This document shows, in pieces, positions 52,613 through 61,333 of a DNA stretch of 64,000 nt. The notes beneath the pieces are model-generated. The model worked only from the letters and a program-made list of their open reading frames with translations. It did not search any database and was not told where the DNA came from. Each line of letters opens with the position of its first letter. The stretch's first letter is position 1. This DNA is from Paracoccus sp. S-4012 (GTDB lineage: Bacteria > Pseudomonadota > Alphaproteobacteria > Rhodobacterales > Rhodobacteraceae). The DNA is taken from positions 62,001-126,000 of the forward strand of contig NZ_WKKA01000002.1 in the NCBI RefSeq assembly GCF_009674885.1. The letters are read 5' to 3'. The position numbers were made by a program, and so were the translations under genes.

Positions 52613-53356
52613 CTACTGCGCGGGAGCTCCCGGCGCGAGGCTCGGCAGGCCACCCGTATCGCCCGACCCTTCCGAAGCGGGGTTGCCTTCGGGCGGCGCG
52701 CCGCCGGGAGCCTCGGGCACGAAGCCCGGCGAGCCGTTGCCGCCATCACTCTCCGGCCCTTCCGGCGCCGCATCGGGCTCGCCCGCCTCGCCCGGCGCCG
52801 GAGGCCGCGGCCGGTCGCCGATGGTCGCGTCGATCCGGGCGATCATCGCGCCGGTGATGTCGATCGCATCGGCCGAGAGGAACACCGTGCGGCGGTCGAG
52901 GACCACCAGGGCCCCGCGCTCGGCCATCACCGCGCCGAAGACCGGCAGCACCGCCCGCAGAAACGCGGTGCGGTCGGCGTCGGCCTCGGCCAGCAGCGCG
53001 CGGGCGGCCAGGTCGCGCTCGCGGCGGGTCTCCTGCACATGGGCGTCGAAGGCCTCGGCGCGAGCCCGGAACTCCTCGGGCGGCAGGCTTTCGCGCAATG
53101 CGGTCAGGGCGTCGTCCTGCGCTTCCAGATCGGCCACGATGCGGTCGTTCTCGGCCGCGAGCGCATTGCCGCGCGCCTCGAGTTCCGCCTGCGCGCGGCG
53201 GCCCCAGGCGGAATCGCGGTAGAGCGCGTCCTGGTCAATGGTCAGGATCGGCGAGGCCGGGGCCGCGACCGGCGGCGGCGGCGCGACCGGCGCCTGCGCC
53301 GCGGCGGCGGCCGGCAGCGCCAGCCCCACGGCCAGGGCTGCGGCGGCGCGGCGCAT
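52613..53356 (-). CDS. OmpH/Skp-family periplasmic chaperone
   Basis: 247 aa. A cleavable signal peptide (AAAALAVGLALPAAAAAQA) precedes a Pro/Ala linker and an OmpH domain (ILTIDQDALYRDSAWGRRAQAELEARGNALAAENDRIVADLEAQDDALTALRE...PEEFRARAEAFDAHVQETRRERD), a long helical hairpin that grips unfolded outer-membrane proteins. VVLDRRTVFLSADAIDITGAMIARID ends the domain. A 65-residue Pro/Gly/Glu-rich, disordered C-terminal tail is longer than in E. coli Skp. ATG overlaps the bamA stop (TGATG), so chaperone and BAM insertase are co-expressed. fabZ/lpx genes, which often follow, are absent. Confidence 0.9.
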   Translation of the reverse strand: MRRAAAALAVGLALPAAAAAQAPVAPPPPVAAPASPILTIDQDALYRDSAWGRRAQAELEARGNALAAENDRIVADLEAQDDALTALRESLPPEEFRARAEAFDAHVQETRRERDLAARALLAEADADRTAFLRAVLPVFGAVMAERGALVVLDRRTVFLSADAIDITGAMIARIDATIGDRPRPPAPGEAGEPDAAPEGPESDGGNGSPGFVPEAPGGAPPEGNPASEGSGDTGGLPSLAPGAPAQ

Positions 53357-55527
53357 CAGAACCGGGTCGAGATCGTCAGGTCGAAGGTCTGCGTCCGGTC
53401 GTAATCCTCCTTCTTGACCGGCTTGGCGAAGTTCAGCCGCAGCGGACCGATGGGCGTGGTCCAGAACATCGACACCCCGACCGAGGCGCGGACATTCATC
53501 GAATCGTCCACCACGTTGGGCTCACCCTCGAAGACGCTCACGTTGTTGTCGAGGCCCCAGACCGAGCCGACATCCGCGAACACGCCGCCGGTGACGCCGT
53601 ATTCCTCAGGCAGGCCCAGCGGGAACTGCGCCTCGGCCCGCGCCACCCAGAAATAGTTGCCGCCGAGCGCGTCGATATACTCGCGCTCGCCATTCGGCAG
53701 CACCACCGAGTCGCGCGGCCCGTAGCCGTTCGCCTTGAAGCCGCGGATGGCGGATCCGTTGAAGCGGTCGCCGATGCGGCTGATCTGGTCGTCCAGCATG
53801 TGGACCGCGCCCGCCTCCATCTCGGCCCGCAGCGTCACGCTCTCGCGCCAAGCGCGGCTCTCGACCCCGGCATAGAGGACGCTCGTGATCGACCGGGTGT
53901 CGCCGCCGAAGCCGGCGACGTCCTGGCTGAAGTTCAGCCGCCAGGCGGTGTTCGGGTCGATCCGCTCGCGCCGGCTGTCATAGGAATAGACATAGCCCAG
54001 CGCCGAGGTCAGCCGCTCGCCCTCGTCGGCGACGATCAGCGACGACGTGCCGGTGATCTCGAACTCATCCGTGCCGGGGATCTCGGTCACGGTCAGCGGC
54101 GTGATCCCGGTCAGGTCCTGATGCGTCAGCCGGTAGCGCAACTCCATCCGGCCATTGGGCGAGACCGGGAACTCCACCCCGGTGCCGATCGAGGCGGTGG
54201 TGGTGTCGAAGGTCTGGTCCTGCAGGCCCTCGGTCTCGCGGTAGCTGGCCGAGAGCCGCCAGCGCAGGTCACGCCCGAGGAAGAACGGCTCGGCGAAGTT
54301 GAAGTTGAAGAGGCGCGAGCCCTCGGCGCCCGAGAAGGCCAGCGCGACCTGCTGCCCGCGGCCGAGGAAGTTGTCCTCGGTCAGCGAAATGTTCAGCCCG
54401 AGGCCGGCATCGGCCCCGTAGCTGCCGCCGAAGGTCAGCGAGCCGGTCGGCTGCTCCTCGACGTTGACGTCCACGATGACGTTCTCGGGCGCGGTGCCCT
54501 GACGGCTGGCGACCTCGGCGTTGGAGAAGTAGCCGAGCGCGCGGACCCGCTCGGCCGCGTTCCTGATCTCGCGCGGGTTGAAGGGGTCGCCCTCGACGGT
54601 GCGGAACTGGCGGCGGATGACCTGATCGAGCGTGGTGGTGTTGCCCTCGATGTCGATGCGCTCGACGAAGATGCGCGGGCCGCGGGTCAGCACGAAGGCG
54701 AGGTCGAGCGTCTGGTTCGCCATGTTCCGCGTCACGCGAGGCTGGACCGAGACGAAGTCGAGGCCCTGCCGGGTGGCCAGGTTCTCCATCCGCGCGATGG
54801 TGGTGTCGATCACCTGCGGGTTGTAGACGCTGCCGGACCGGACGCGGTTCTGGGCCCGGAAGGCCGCGGCATCGACGCCGGGGATCTCGCTCGCGACGGT
54901 GACGTTGCCGAAGCGGAACTGCGGGCCTTCCTGGATCTGGTAGGTGACGTAAAAGGCGTCGCGTTCGCGCGCGACCACGGGCGAGACGCCCTGCACGCGG
55001 AAATCGGCAAAGCCGCGCGAGCGGTAGAAGTCGGTCAGCAGCTGCTCGTCGAGCGCGATGCGGTCGGGCGAGAAGGTGTCGCGCCGGATGAAGGCGCGCA
55101 GCAGCCCGGCCTGCTTGGTCGCCAGCACCTGCCGCAGCCGGTAGTCCGAGAACGAGCGGTTGCCCGAGAAGCCGACGCGCTCGATCTCGGTCAGGTCGCC
55201 CTCGGTCACTTCGAAGACCAGATCGACGCGGTCGGCGGACCGCTGGATGATGCGCGGCTCGATCCGCGCCGCCAGCCGCCCCTCGGCGGCGTAGAGCTGC
55301 GCCATTGCGGCGGCGTCGGCCTCGGCCTGTGCGGGCGAGTAGATGCGCCGCGACTGCGAGCGCACGACCTCCATCAGGCGCTCGTCGTTCAGACGGCGGT
55401 TGCCCTCGATGTTGATGACGTCGATGACCGGATATTCGGGCGTCTGCGCCGCGACCATTCCGGGTGATCCGAGCATCAGCGCCGCTGCAAACGCCGCCGC
55501 CCCCCTGCCGAGCCTGCCGTCCCTCAT
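53356..55527 (-). CDS. bamA: Outer membrane protein assembly factor BamA
   Basis: 723-aa Omp85 protein that folds and inserts outer-membrane beta-barrels. A signal peptide (ending GMVAAQ, about residue 27) precedes five POTRA domains (about 28-350; VIDVINIEGNRRLNDERLMEVV, IERVGFSGNRSFSDYRLRQVL, RIDIEGNTTTLDQVIRRQF) and a 16-strand barrel containing the L6 VRGF-equivalent IRGFKANGYGPRD and the terminal beta-signal TFDLTISTRF with C-terminal Phe. The start at 55527 follows GAGGGATCGGCG. It has its own promoter (55586-55614) between it and rseP, so it can be expressed independently of the upstream operon. Confidence 0.97.
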   Translation of the reverse strand: MRDGRLGRGAAAFAAALMLGSPGMVAAQTPEYPVIDVINIEGNRRLNDERLMEVVRSQSRRIYSPAQAEADAAAMAQLYAAEGRLAARIEPRIIQRSADRVDLVFEVTEGDLTEIERVGFSGNRSFSDYRLRQVLATKQAGLLRAFIRRDTFSPDRIALDEQLLTDFYRSRGFADFRVQGVSPVVARERDAFYVTYQIQEGPQFRFGNVTVASEIPGVDAAAFRAQNRVRSGSVYNPQVIDTTIARMENLATRQGLDFVSVQPRVTRNMANQTLDLAFVLTRGPRIFVERIDIEGNTTTLDQVIRRQFRTVEGDPFNPREIRNAAERVRALGYFSNAEVASRQGTAPENVIVDVNVEEQPTGSLTFGGSYGADAGLGLNISLTEDNFLGRGQQVALAFSGAEGSRLFNFNFAEPFFLGRDLRWRLSASYRETEGLQDQTFDTTTASIGTGVEFPVSPNGRMELRYRLTHQDLTGITPLTVTEIPGTDEFEITGTSSLIVADEGERLTSALGYVYSYDSRRERIDPNTAWRLNFSQDVAGFGGDTRSITSVLYAGVESRAWRESVTLRAEMEAGAVHMLDDQISRIGDRFNGSAIRGFKANGYGPRDSVVLPNGEREYIDALGGNYFWVARAEAQFPLGLPEEYGVTGGVFADVGSVWGLDNNVSVFEGEPNVVDDSMNVRASVGVSMFWTTPIGPLRLNFAKPVKKEDYDRTQTFDLTISTRF

Positions 55528-55585
55528 CGCCGATCCCTCGTGATATGCGGCCGGCGCCTTGGGCGGGCCATTATTTTGTTCCCAG

Positions 55586-55614
55586 CGATACCCTTGGCAG
55601 GCCCCTGCTGTCAA
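55586..55614 (-). promoter_or_regulatory. Promoter of bamA-ompH
   Basis: On the minus strand a perfect -35 TTGACA (55609-55614) is separated by 17 bases from GTATCG (55586-55591) as -10. It starts five bases after the rseP stop and is about 60 bases upstream of the bamA ATG, giving an internal promoter in the rseP-bamA gap. Confidence 0.6.
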
Positions 55615-55618
55615 AAGG

Positions 55619-56950
55619 TCAGGGACAGAAAAGGTCGTTGGAGAGGCCGAAAATCATCAGTCCGAGGACGATCATCAGCCCGGCGGTGGTCAGCCAACCC
55701 GCCACCCGCTCCGCCGGCGGGCGGCCGGTGACGGCTTCCCAGAGGTAGAAGGCCAGGTGGCCGCCGTCGAGAACCGGGATCGGCAGCAGGTTCAGGAACC
55801 CGATCGCGGCCGAGAGGATGCCGATCCACCAGACGAAATCGGCGAAGCCCACGGCGGCCGCCTGCCCGGTGCTCTCGGCGATGGTGATGGCGCCGCCGAT
55901 GTTGCAGGTCGAGATCTGGCCCGTGACCATGGCCGCGATCCCCTGCACCGACGAGGCGACGACGCCCCAGGTGGTCACCGCGCCCAGCCGCAGGGCCTCG
56001 ATGGGCCCGGCACGGCGCAGCGCGGGCTCGATATAGCCGCTGCCGCCGGTGACGCCGATCAGCCAGCGCCGCTCGAACCCGCCGCCCTCGCGAGGGACGT
56101 CCTGCTCGCGCGGGGTCAGTTCGGCCTCGAAGTTGCCGCGGCCCTCGCGCCAAATGGTCAGCGTCAGCGGCGCGCCCTCGGCCGCCTCCACGCGGGTGCG
56201 AAGCTCGTCGAAGCGCAGGACCGGCTTACCGTCGATGCCGAGGATCACGTCGCCGGGGCGCAGGCCGGCATCGGCAGCGGCTCCGCGGGGGGCGACGCCG
56301 CCGATGAGCGCCGGGAACGGGTCCGGGCCGGGCACCTCGATGGCGGTGCCGCCGCGCTCCACTGCCCATGTCTGGACTAGCGCAGGGGCGAGGCTCTCCG
56401 AAAGGCGAGGCAGGTCGGCCCATTCCTCGACCGGCTGCCCGCCCACGCCGAGGATGCGGTCGCCGGGTTCGAGCGCGCTCTCCACACCCGGCGGCATGGC
56501 GGAAAGGCCGCCGATGGTGGGGGTCTCCGCGGGCAGCCCGCGGACCAGCGCGAAGCCCGCGAAGATGACGAGGGCGAGGAGGAAGCTGAAGGCCGGCCCC
56601 GCCGCCACCGTCGCCACCCGCGCCCAGAGGGGGGCGCCGTCGAGCGTCTGGCGGCGCAAGGCGGGATCGACCATGCGGGCCTTCCCCGCGCTCGCCACAT
56701 CGGCATCGCCGAGGAAGCGGACATAGCCGCCCAGCGGCACGGCGGCGACCTGCCACAGCGTGCCGCGCCGGTCGCGGCGGGCGGCGAGGCGGGGGCCGAA
56801 GCCGATCGAGAACACCTCCGCCCGGATGCCGGACCAGCGGCCGATGATGTAATGGCCGAACTCGTGCACCGCGACGATGACGCCGAGCGCGACGATGAAG
56901 GCCGCGATGCTGCGCAGGCCGCCGCCGAAGGCGGGCAGAAGCTCCATCAT
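55619..56950 (-). CDS. rseP: Site-2 intramembrane metalloprotease RseP
   Basis: 443-aa zinc metalloprotease that cuts anti-sigma factors and signal-peptide remnants within the membrane. The zinc motif is in IVAVHEFGHYIIGR (residues about 26-34, in the first span) and the third ligand in NLLPIPVLDGGHLAFYLWE. Two periplasmic PDZ domains lie between (RILGVGGQPVEEW; GLRPGDVILGIDGKPVLRFDELR). Four spans are visible. ATG at 56950 overlaps the dxr stop (ATGA); two consecutive ATGs make the exact start ambiguous by one codon. Order dxr-rseP-bamA is widespread. Confidence 0.95.
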   Translation of the reverse strand: MMELLPAFGGGLRSIAAFIVALGVIVAVHEFGHYIIGRWSGIRAEVFSIGFGPRLAARRDRRGTLWQVAAVPLGGYVRFLGDADVASAGKARMVDPALRRQTLDGAPLWARVATVAAGPAFSFLLALVIFAGFALVRGLPAETPTIGGLSAMPPGVESALEPGDRILGVGGQPVEEWADLPRLSESLAPALVQTWAVERGGTAIEVPGPDPFPALIGGVAPRGAAADAGLRPGDVILGIDGKPVLRFDELRTRVEAAEGAPLTLTIWREGRGNFEAELTPREQDVPREGGGFERRWLIGVTGGSGYIEPALRRAGPIEALRLGAVTTWGVVASSVQGIAAMVTGQISTCNIGGAITIAESTGQAAAVGFADFVWWIGILSAAIGFLNLLPIPVLDGGHLAFYLWEAVTGRPPAERVAGWLTTAGLMIVLGLMIFGLSNDLFCP

Positions 56951-58110
56951 GCCGCGATCCGTGCGGTGCGGCGGGCGAAGGCGTCCCAGGCGAGAACCGA
57001 GTCGAGATCGGCGGGGCTGTCGCAGAAGCCCGGCTCGCCCGCGGCACGGTCGAGCGCCCCCTCGACCCGCGCGGCCATGTCGGAAAATCCGATGCGTCCG
57101 GCGAGGAAGTCGTCCAGGGCCTGCTCCTTTGCGGCGTTGAGGACCGCGCCCGCCGCCCCGCCCGCCGCCATCGCCTCGCGGGCCAGCCGCAGCGCCGGCC
57201 AGCGGACCTCGTCGGGGGCGCGGAAGGTCAGGCTGCCCTGCGCGGCGAGGTCGAGCGGCGCCACCGGCAGCGGCCGCCGGTCTGGCCAGTTCAGCGCATA
57301 GCCGATCGCGTGGCGCATGTCAGGCGCGCCGAGATGGGCCAGCACGCCGCCGTCCACATGCTCGACCAGCGCATGCACGATGGATTCTGGGTGGACCAGC
57401 ACCCCGATCCGCTCGGGGGCGAGGCCGAAGAATTCGCGCGCCTCGATCACTTCCAGTGCCTTGTTGAACATCGAGGCGCTGTCGATGGTGATGCGCTGCC
57501 CCATCGCCCAGTTGGGATGCCTCGAGGCCTCGGCCACCGTCGCCCGCGCCAGCCGCTCCACCGGCCAGTCGCGGAACGCGCCCCCCGAGGCGGTGATAGT
57601 CACGCGCGCCACTGCCGCCGCGTCCTCACCGCCGAGCGCCTGAAACACGGCCGAATGCTCGCTGTCCACCGGAAGGATGCGGGCGCCGGTGCGCGCCGCC
57701 GTGGCCATGACGAGGCGCCCGGCGGCGACCAGCGTCTCCTTGTTGGCAAGCGCCAGCGTGCCACCACGCTCAAGCACCGCAAGACCGGGCGCGAGGCCGG
57801 CGGCACCGACGATGGCCGAGAGCGTCCAGTCGGCGGGCCGCGCGGCGGCCTCCACCAGCGCCTGCGGGCCAGCGGCGGCCTCGATCCCCGAGCCCGCGAG
57901 CGCGAGGCGCAGGGCGGGCAGCTCCTCCGCATGCGCCGTCACCGCCACTTCGGCCTGAAGCGCCCGCGCCATCTCCGCCAGTCGCGCCACGTTCCGGCCG
58001 CCGGTCAGCGCGACCACGCGATAGGCCTGGGGCCCCCCCGCGCGCATGACGAGGTCGAAGGCGCTCTCGCCGATGGAGCCGGTGGCCCCGAGGATGGTCA
58101 GGGTTCGCAT
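56947..58110 (-). CDS. dxr: 1-deoxy-D-xylulose 5-phosphate reductoisomerase
   Basis: 387-aa NADPH-dependent enzyme forming 2-C-methylerythritol 4-phosphate, the committed step of the MEP isoprenoid pathway. NADPH motif LTILGATGSIGESAFDLVMR at the N-terminus; metal/substrate segments LALANKETLVAAG, LPVDSEHSAVFQAL, ITASGGAFRDWP, HPNWAMGQRITIDSASMFNKALEVIEA (with catalytic Lys/His-rich flexible loop) and HPESIVHALVEHVDGGVLAHLGAPDMRHAIGYALNWPDR. The start at 58110 gives MRTLTILGATG and is one base after the cdsA stop; twelve extra codons upstream are rejected. Confidence 0.97.
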   Translation of the reverse strand: MRTLTILGATGSIGESAFDLVMRAGGPQAYRVVALTGGRNVARLAEMARALQAEVAVTAHAEELPALRLALAGSGIEAAAGPQALVEAAARPADWTLSAIVGAAGLAPGLAVLERGGTLALANKETLVAAGRLVMATAARTGARILPVDSEHSAVFQALGGEDAAAVARVTITASGGAFRDWPVERLARATVAEASRHPNWAMGQRITIDSASMFNKALEVIEAREFFGLAPERIGVLVHPESIVHALVEHVDGGVLAHLGAPDMRHAIGYALNWPDRRPLPVAPLDLAAQGSLTFRAPDEVRWPALRLAREAMAAGGAAGAVLNAAKEQALDDFLAGRIGFSDMAARVEGALDRAAGEPGFCDSPADLDSVLAWDAFARRTARIAA

Positions 58111-58111
58111 G

Positions 58112-58960
58112 TCAGGCGGAAATGGGCAGCCAGCCCGCGAGGTCAAGCGCGCCGACCATCAGCACCGCGCCCGACACGGCGTCGAAGCGGTCCATGAAGC
58201 CGCCATGGCCGGGGATCAGGTTCGAGCTGTCCTTGACCCCCGCCCGGCGCTTGAGCCAGCTTTCGGCGATGTCGCCCATCTGCCCGGCGAAGGCGACCAG
58301 CGGCGAGAGCAGGATCAGCGACTCGCCGCCGCGCGCGAGCCAGGCGAGCAGCGCCCCGAAAAGCGCCGCGCCGACCCAGCCCGCGACGGTGCCCGACCAG
58401 GTCTTGTTGGGGCTGAGACGCGGCCAGAACTTCGGACCGCCGAGCATGCGCCCGGCGAAATAACCGAGGGAATCGGAGATCACCACCACGCCCATCACCC
58501 ACAGCACCGCCCCGAGGCCCAACGCCTCGCGCAGATGCACGAGGCCGTAGCCCACCAGCAGGATCGCGGCGCCGAAGACGGCATAGGTCAGCCGGTCCCG
58601 CGCGATGGCGCCGGGCATCCCGGCGAGGAGCGGCAGCAGCAGCAGCCAGGGTGCGCCGCCGGAGAGCAGTGTGATGAACAGCGACACGCCCGCGAGCGCG
58701 GACAGGACCAGCGGCCGGCCCCTCCCGAAGGGCGTCACATGCATCGCCGGGTGCCGCCAGCCGGTCATGCGCGCCAGTTCCCAGAAGGTCACGGCGACGA
58801 TGAGCGAGATCAGCAGCCGCAGCCAGATGCCGGTGGAGAGCGCCAGCAGCACCGCGATGGCCAGCAGCACCGCGGTCGAGGCGAGGCGGCGCGTGAGGTC
58901 GGCCCATCTGCCGCCGCCGGGCGCGGGCTGCGGTACCGCCGCCCCCGCGCGGCCCGTCAT
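58112..58960 (-). CDS. cdsA: Phosphatidate cytidylyltransferase
   Basis: 282-aa integral membrane enzyme making CDP-diacylglycerol from CTP and phosphatidic acid, the branch point of phospholipid synthesis. About seven spans. The family signature appears near the C-terminus as KRRAGVKDSSNLIPGHGGFMDRFDAV, including the metal-binding Asp residues. SPNKTWSGTVAGWVGAALFG also matches. ATG overlaps the uppS stop by ATGA; order frr-uppS-cdsA-dxr is strongly conserved in proteobacteria. Confidence 0.95.
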   Translation of the reverse strand: MTGRAGAAVPQPAPGGGRWADLTRRLASTAVLLAIAVLLALSTGIWLRLLISLIVAVTFWELARMTGWRHPAMHVTPFGRGRPLVLSALAGVSLFITLLSGGAPWLLLLPLLAGMPGAIARDRLTYAVFGAAILLVGYGLVHLREALGLGAVLWVMGVVVISDSLGYFAGRMLGGPKFWPRLSPNKTWSGTVAGWVGAALFGALLAWLARGGESLILLSPLVAFAGQMGDIAESWLKRRAGVKDSSNLIPGHGGFMDRFDAVSGAVLMVGALDLAGWLPISA

Positions 58961-59703
58961 GCGGTGCCGAAGCGTCGGGCGCGGGTGGCGGTCCGCTCGA
59001 GAATCGACGCGAGATGTTCGGGCGTGAAGTCGGGCCAGAGAACCGGCGTGAACTCGTATTCCGCATAGGCCGCCTGGAACGGCAGGAAGTTCGAGGTCCG
59101 CATCTCGCCCGAGGTGCGGATCACGAGGTCCGGATCGGGGTGGCCGGCGGTGTCGAGGCAGGCGGCGAGGACATCCTCGTCCGCTTCCGCGACCTCGCCT
59201 GCCGCGATGCGGCCCGCGAGCCTCGCGGCGGCCCGCGCCAGCTCGTCGCGGCCGCCGTAATTGATCGCCACCGTCAGGTTGAGCCGGGTGTTGCCCGCGG
59301 TCCGGTCCTCGATCTTGTCCATCAGCCCGCGCAGCCGCGGGTTCAGCCGCTCGCGCGCGCCGATGAAGCGCATACGCACGCCCTCACGGGCCATCGTGAC
59401 CGCCTCACGCTCGATATAGCGGGCGAAAATGCCCATGAGGCCGAGGACTTCCTCGGTCGAGCGCTTCCAGTTCTCGGTCGAGAAGGCGTAGAGGGTCAGC
59501 CAGTCGATGCCGAGGTCGGGCGCGGCGTTGACGATCTGCTTCACCCGCTCGGCTCCGCGGCGGTGGCCGACGAGGCGCGGCCAGCCCTTCTGCGCGGCCC
59601 AGCGGCCGTTGCCGTCCATGATGATCGCCACGCGGCGAGAGGTCGCGCCCGAGCCGCCGGTGGCGGCGGGGCAGGCGGCAAGGTCGAGCGCGGTTTCGCC
59701 CAT
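58957..59703 (-). CDS. uppS: Undecaprenyl diphosphate synthase (cis-prenyltransferase)
   Basis: 248-aa enzyme elongating farnesyl-PP with isopentenyl-PP to undecaprenyl-PP, the lipid carrier for peptidoglycan and LPS. The catalytic Asp is in VAIIMDGNGRWAAQKGWPRLVGHRRGAE. The segments LTLYAFSTENWKRSTEEVLGLM, LTVAINYGGRDELARAA and the C-terminal PDLVIRTSGEMRTSNFLPFQAAYAEYEFTPVLWPDF complete the family pattern. An Ala/Gly-rich N-terminus of 25 residues precedes the core. It is four bases downstream of frr. Confidence 0.97.
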   Translation of the reverse strand: MGETALDLAACPAATGGSGATSRRVAIIMDGNGRWAAQKGWPRLVGHRRGAERVKQIVNAAPDLGIDWLTLYAFSTENWKRSTEEVLGLMGIFARYIEREAVTMAREGVRMRFIGARERLNPRLRGLMDKIEDRTAGNTRLNLTVAINYGGRDELARAAARLAGRIAAGEVAEADEDVLAACLDTAGHPDPDLVIRTSGEMRTSNFLPFQAAYAEYEFTPVLWPDFTPEHLASILERTATRARRFGTA

Positions 59704-59707
59704 TGCC

Positions 59708-60271
59708 TCAGACCTGCATGATTTCGGCCTGCTTGGCCTCGAGCGTCTTGTCCACGTCGCCGATGAAGCGGTCGGTCAGCTCCTGCACCGCCTGCTCCCA
59801 GAACTTCTGGTCGTCCTCGGCCATGCCCTGGGCCTTGGCCTTCTTGACCTGGTCCATGCCGTCACGGCGCACGTTGCGGATCGCGACGCGCGCGTGCTCG
59901 GCATATTGCGCGGCCACCTTGGCCAGGTCGCGCCGCCGCTCCTCGTTCAGTTCCGGTATCGGCAGCATGATGATGGTGCCGTTGAGCTGCGGGTTGATGC
60001 CGAGGCCGCTGTCGCGGATCGCCTTCTCGACCTTGGAGACCAGCGCCTTGTCCCAGACGTTGATCGTAACCATTCGCGGCTCCGGGACGTTCACGGTCCC
60101 GACCTGGTTGATCGGCGTCATCGAGCCGTAGGCATCGACCATGACCGGCTCGACCATGCTGGCCGAGGCGCGGCCGGTCCTGAGCGAGGCGAGTTCCCCG
60201 CGCAGCGATTCCATCGCGCCCTTCATCCGCCGCTCGAGGTCGTCGGTGTCGATTTCGATCTCGTCCGCCAT
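59708..60271 (-). CDS. frr: Ribosome recycling factor
   Basis: 187-aa RRF that splits post-termination ribosomes with [26 protein letters not shown], the [27 protein letters not shown] core, and the three-helix C-terminus [38 protein letters not shown] are diagnostic. The start at 60271 follows AGAGGCAGC; seven further codons to 60292 are rejected. Usually frr directly follows pyrH, but here an MBL-fold gene lies between, and a promoter-like sequence precedes frr. Confidence 0.97.
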   Translation of the reverse strand: MADEIEIDTDDLERRMKGAMESLRGELASLRTGRASASMVEPVMVDAYGSMTPINQVGTVNVPEPRMVTINVWDKALVSKVEKAIRDSGLGINPQLNGTIIMLPIPELNEERRRDLAKVAAQYAEHARVAIRNVRRDGMDQVKKAKAQGMAEDDQKFWEQAVQELTDRFIGDVDKTLEAKQAEIMQV

Positions 60272-60305
60272 GCTGCCTCTGCCCGCCCGCATCTTGTTTT
60301 TTTCG

Positions 60306-60333
60306 GTTGTAGCGCCACCGGCGCGTCAAGCAA
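60306..60333 (-). promoter_or_regulatory. Candidate promoter of frr-uppS-cdsA-dxr-rseP
   Basis: On the minus strand TTGCTT (60328-60333), 16-base spacer, TACAAC (60306-60311), about 40 bases upstream of the frr ATG. The spacer includes a GCGCC/GGCGC inverted repeat, and an A run follows the -10. Confidence 0.4.
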
Positions 60334-60382
60334 AGCCGCGTTTACGCAAGATTGAAGGCATCTCCTGCGTCGTAGGCCCGCG

Positions 60383-61282
60383 TCAGGGCTTTTCATAGGC
60401 GCTGCCGTCCCCGGCCCCGCGGGGCTCGTCAACGTAGCGGCCCTGCTTCGGGACCGCGACCTCACGGAACTCCGCCGCCAGCCGGTGCAGCGCGGCGCGC
60501 ATCGCCGGGCCCTGCATCGGCCGACCGTGGAAGCTGAGCGCAAGCTCCGGCTCCAGCGCCGCGAGCCGCTTGACCGAGGCCTCCGCCGCAGCCCAGTCGA
60601 TGGTGAAATACATCGGCGGGCCGTGCATCTCCGGCTCCTGCACCGCCACGTCATAGGCAGATTCCTGCGCCGTGGTGCAGAAGGCGTCCCCCGCGATCAG
60701 CGCCCGATCGGCCTCGCGCCACAGCGCGACATGGCCGACCGAGTGGCCGGGCGTGTGCAGCCAGCGCCAGCCCGGCAGGTGCGGGATGCTGCCGTCCTCG
60801 GGCAGCGCATCCAGGCGGGCGCCAACGTCCACCGGCTTCGTCGGATAGAACCGCGCCAGCCGCGCCATCATGCCCCCGCCGACCGAAGGATCGCCGGGCG
60901 GATAGGCGGCGGTGCCGTTCAGGTAGGGATGCTCCAGCGGATGCGCGACGACCGGGACGTCCCACTCCTCCACCAGGGTCTCGAGCGCGCCGACATGGTC
61001 GAAATGGCCATGTGTCATGACGATCGCGGCGGGGCGGGCGTCCGCGCCGAAGCGGGCCGTGGCGGCGGCGCGGATCAGGCCGGCGGTGCCGGTCAGCCCG
61101 GCGTCGAGCAGCACCCAGCCGCGATCGCCCGCGTCGGGATGGCCGAGGAACACCACATTGACGATGCCGAGCCGCCGGTAGGCGATGTCGGGCGCGAGCT
61201 CATGCGTCTTGTCGCCCCGCGCCGCGTCGAGTTCCGGATCGAGCGCGCTCGCCTCCTCCGGCAGGGGTATCTGCTGGGCCAT
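60383..61282 (-). CDS. Metallo-beta-lactamase-fold hydrolase
   Basis: 299-aa binuclear-metal hydrolase. The MBL motif HxHxDH is in VMTHGHFDHVGALETLVEEW (residues about 95-100), with further ligands in HTPGHSVGHVALW and the Asp in LIAGDAFCTTAQ. Extended C-terminal helices follow. Glyoxalase II, lactonases and RNases share this fold; none of their specific features is clear, so the substrate is unknown. The start at 61282 has GGAGG at good spacing; the ATG at 61294 does not. It sits between pyrH and frr, with 51 bases after pyrH and 111 bases before frr, interrupting a usually contiguous pair. Confidence 0.85.
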   Translation of the reverse strand: MAQQIPLPEEASALDPELDAARGDKTHELAPDIAYRRLGIVNVVFLGHPDAGDRGWVLLDAGLTGTAGLIRAAATARFGADARPAAIVMTHGHFDHVGALETLVEEWDVPVVAHPLEHPYLNGTAAYPPGDPSVGGGMMARLARFYPTKPVDVGARLDALPEDGSIPHLPGWRWLHTPGHSVGHVALWREADRALIAGDAFCTTAQESAYDVAVQEPEMHGPPMYFTIDWAAAEASVKRLAALEPELALSFHGRPMQGPAMRAALHRLAAEFREVAVPKQGRYVDEPRGAGDGSAYEKP

Positions 61283-61333
61283 CTCCGCCTCCATCGCCGC
61301 CGGTTTCCAACAGCGGCGCGGGCGTGCGGTTCC

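Noticed and set aside
60311..60323. GCGCC-N3-GGCGC hairpin as terminator of the MBL gene
   Set aside because: Reading on the minus strand it is followed by an A run rather than a T run, and it lies within the spacer of the frr promoter candidate.
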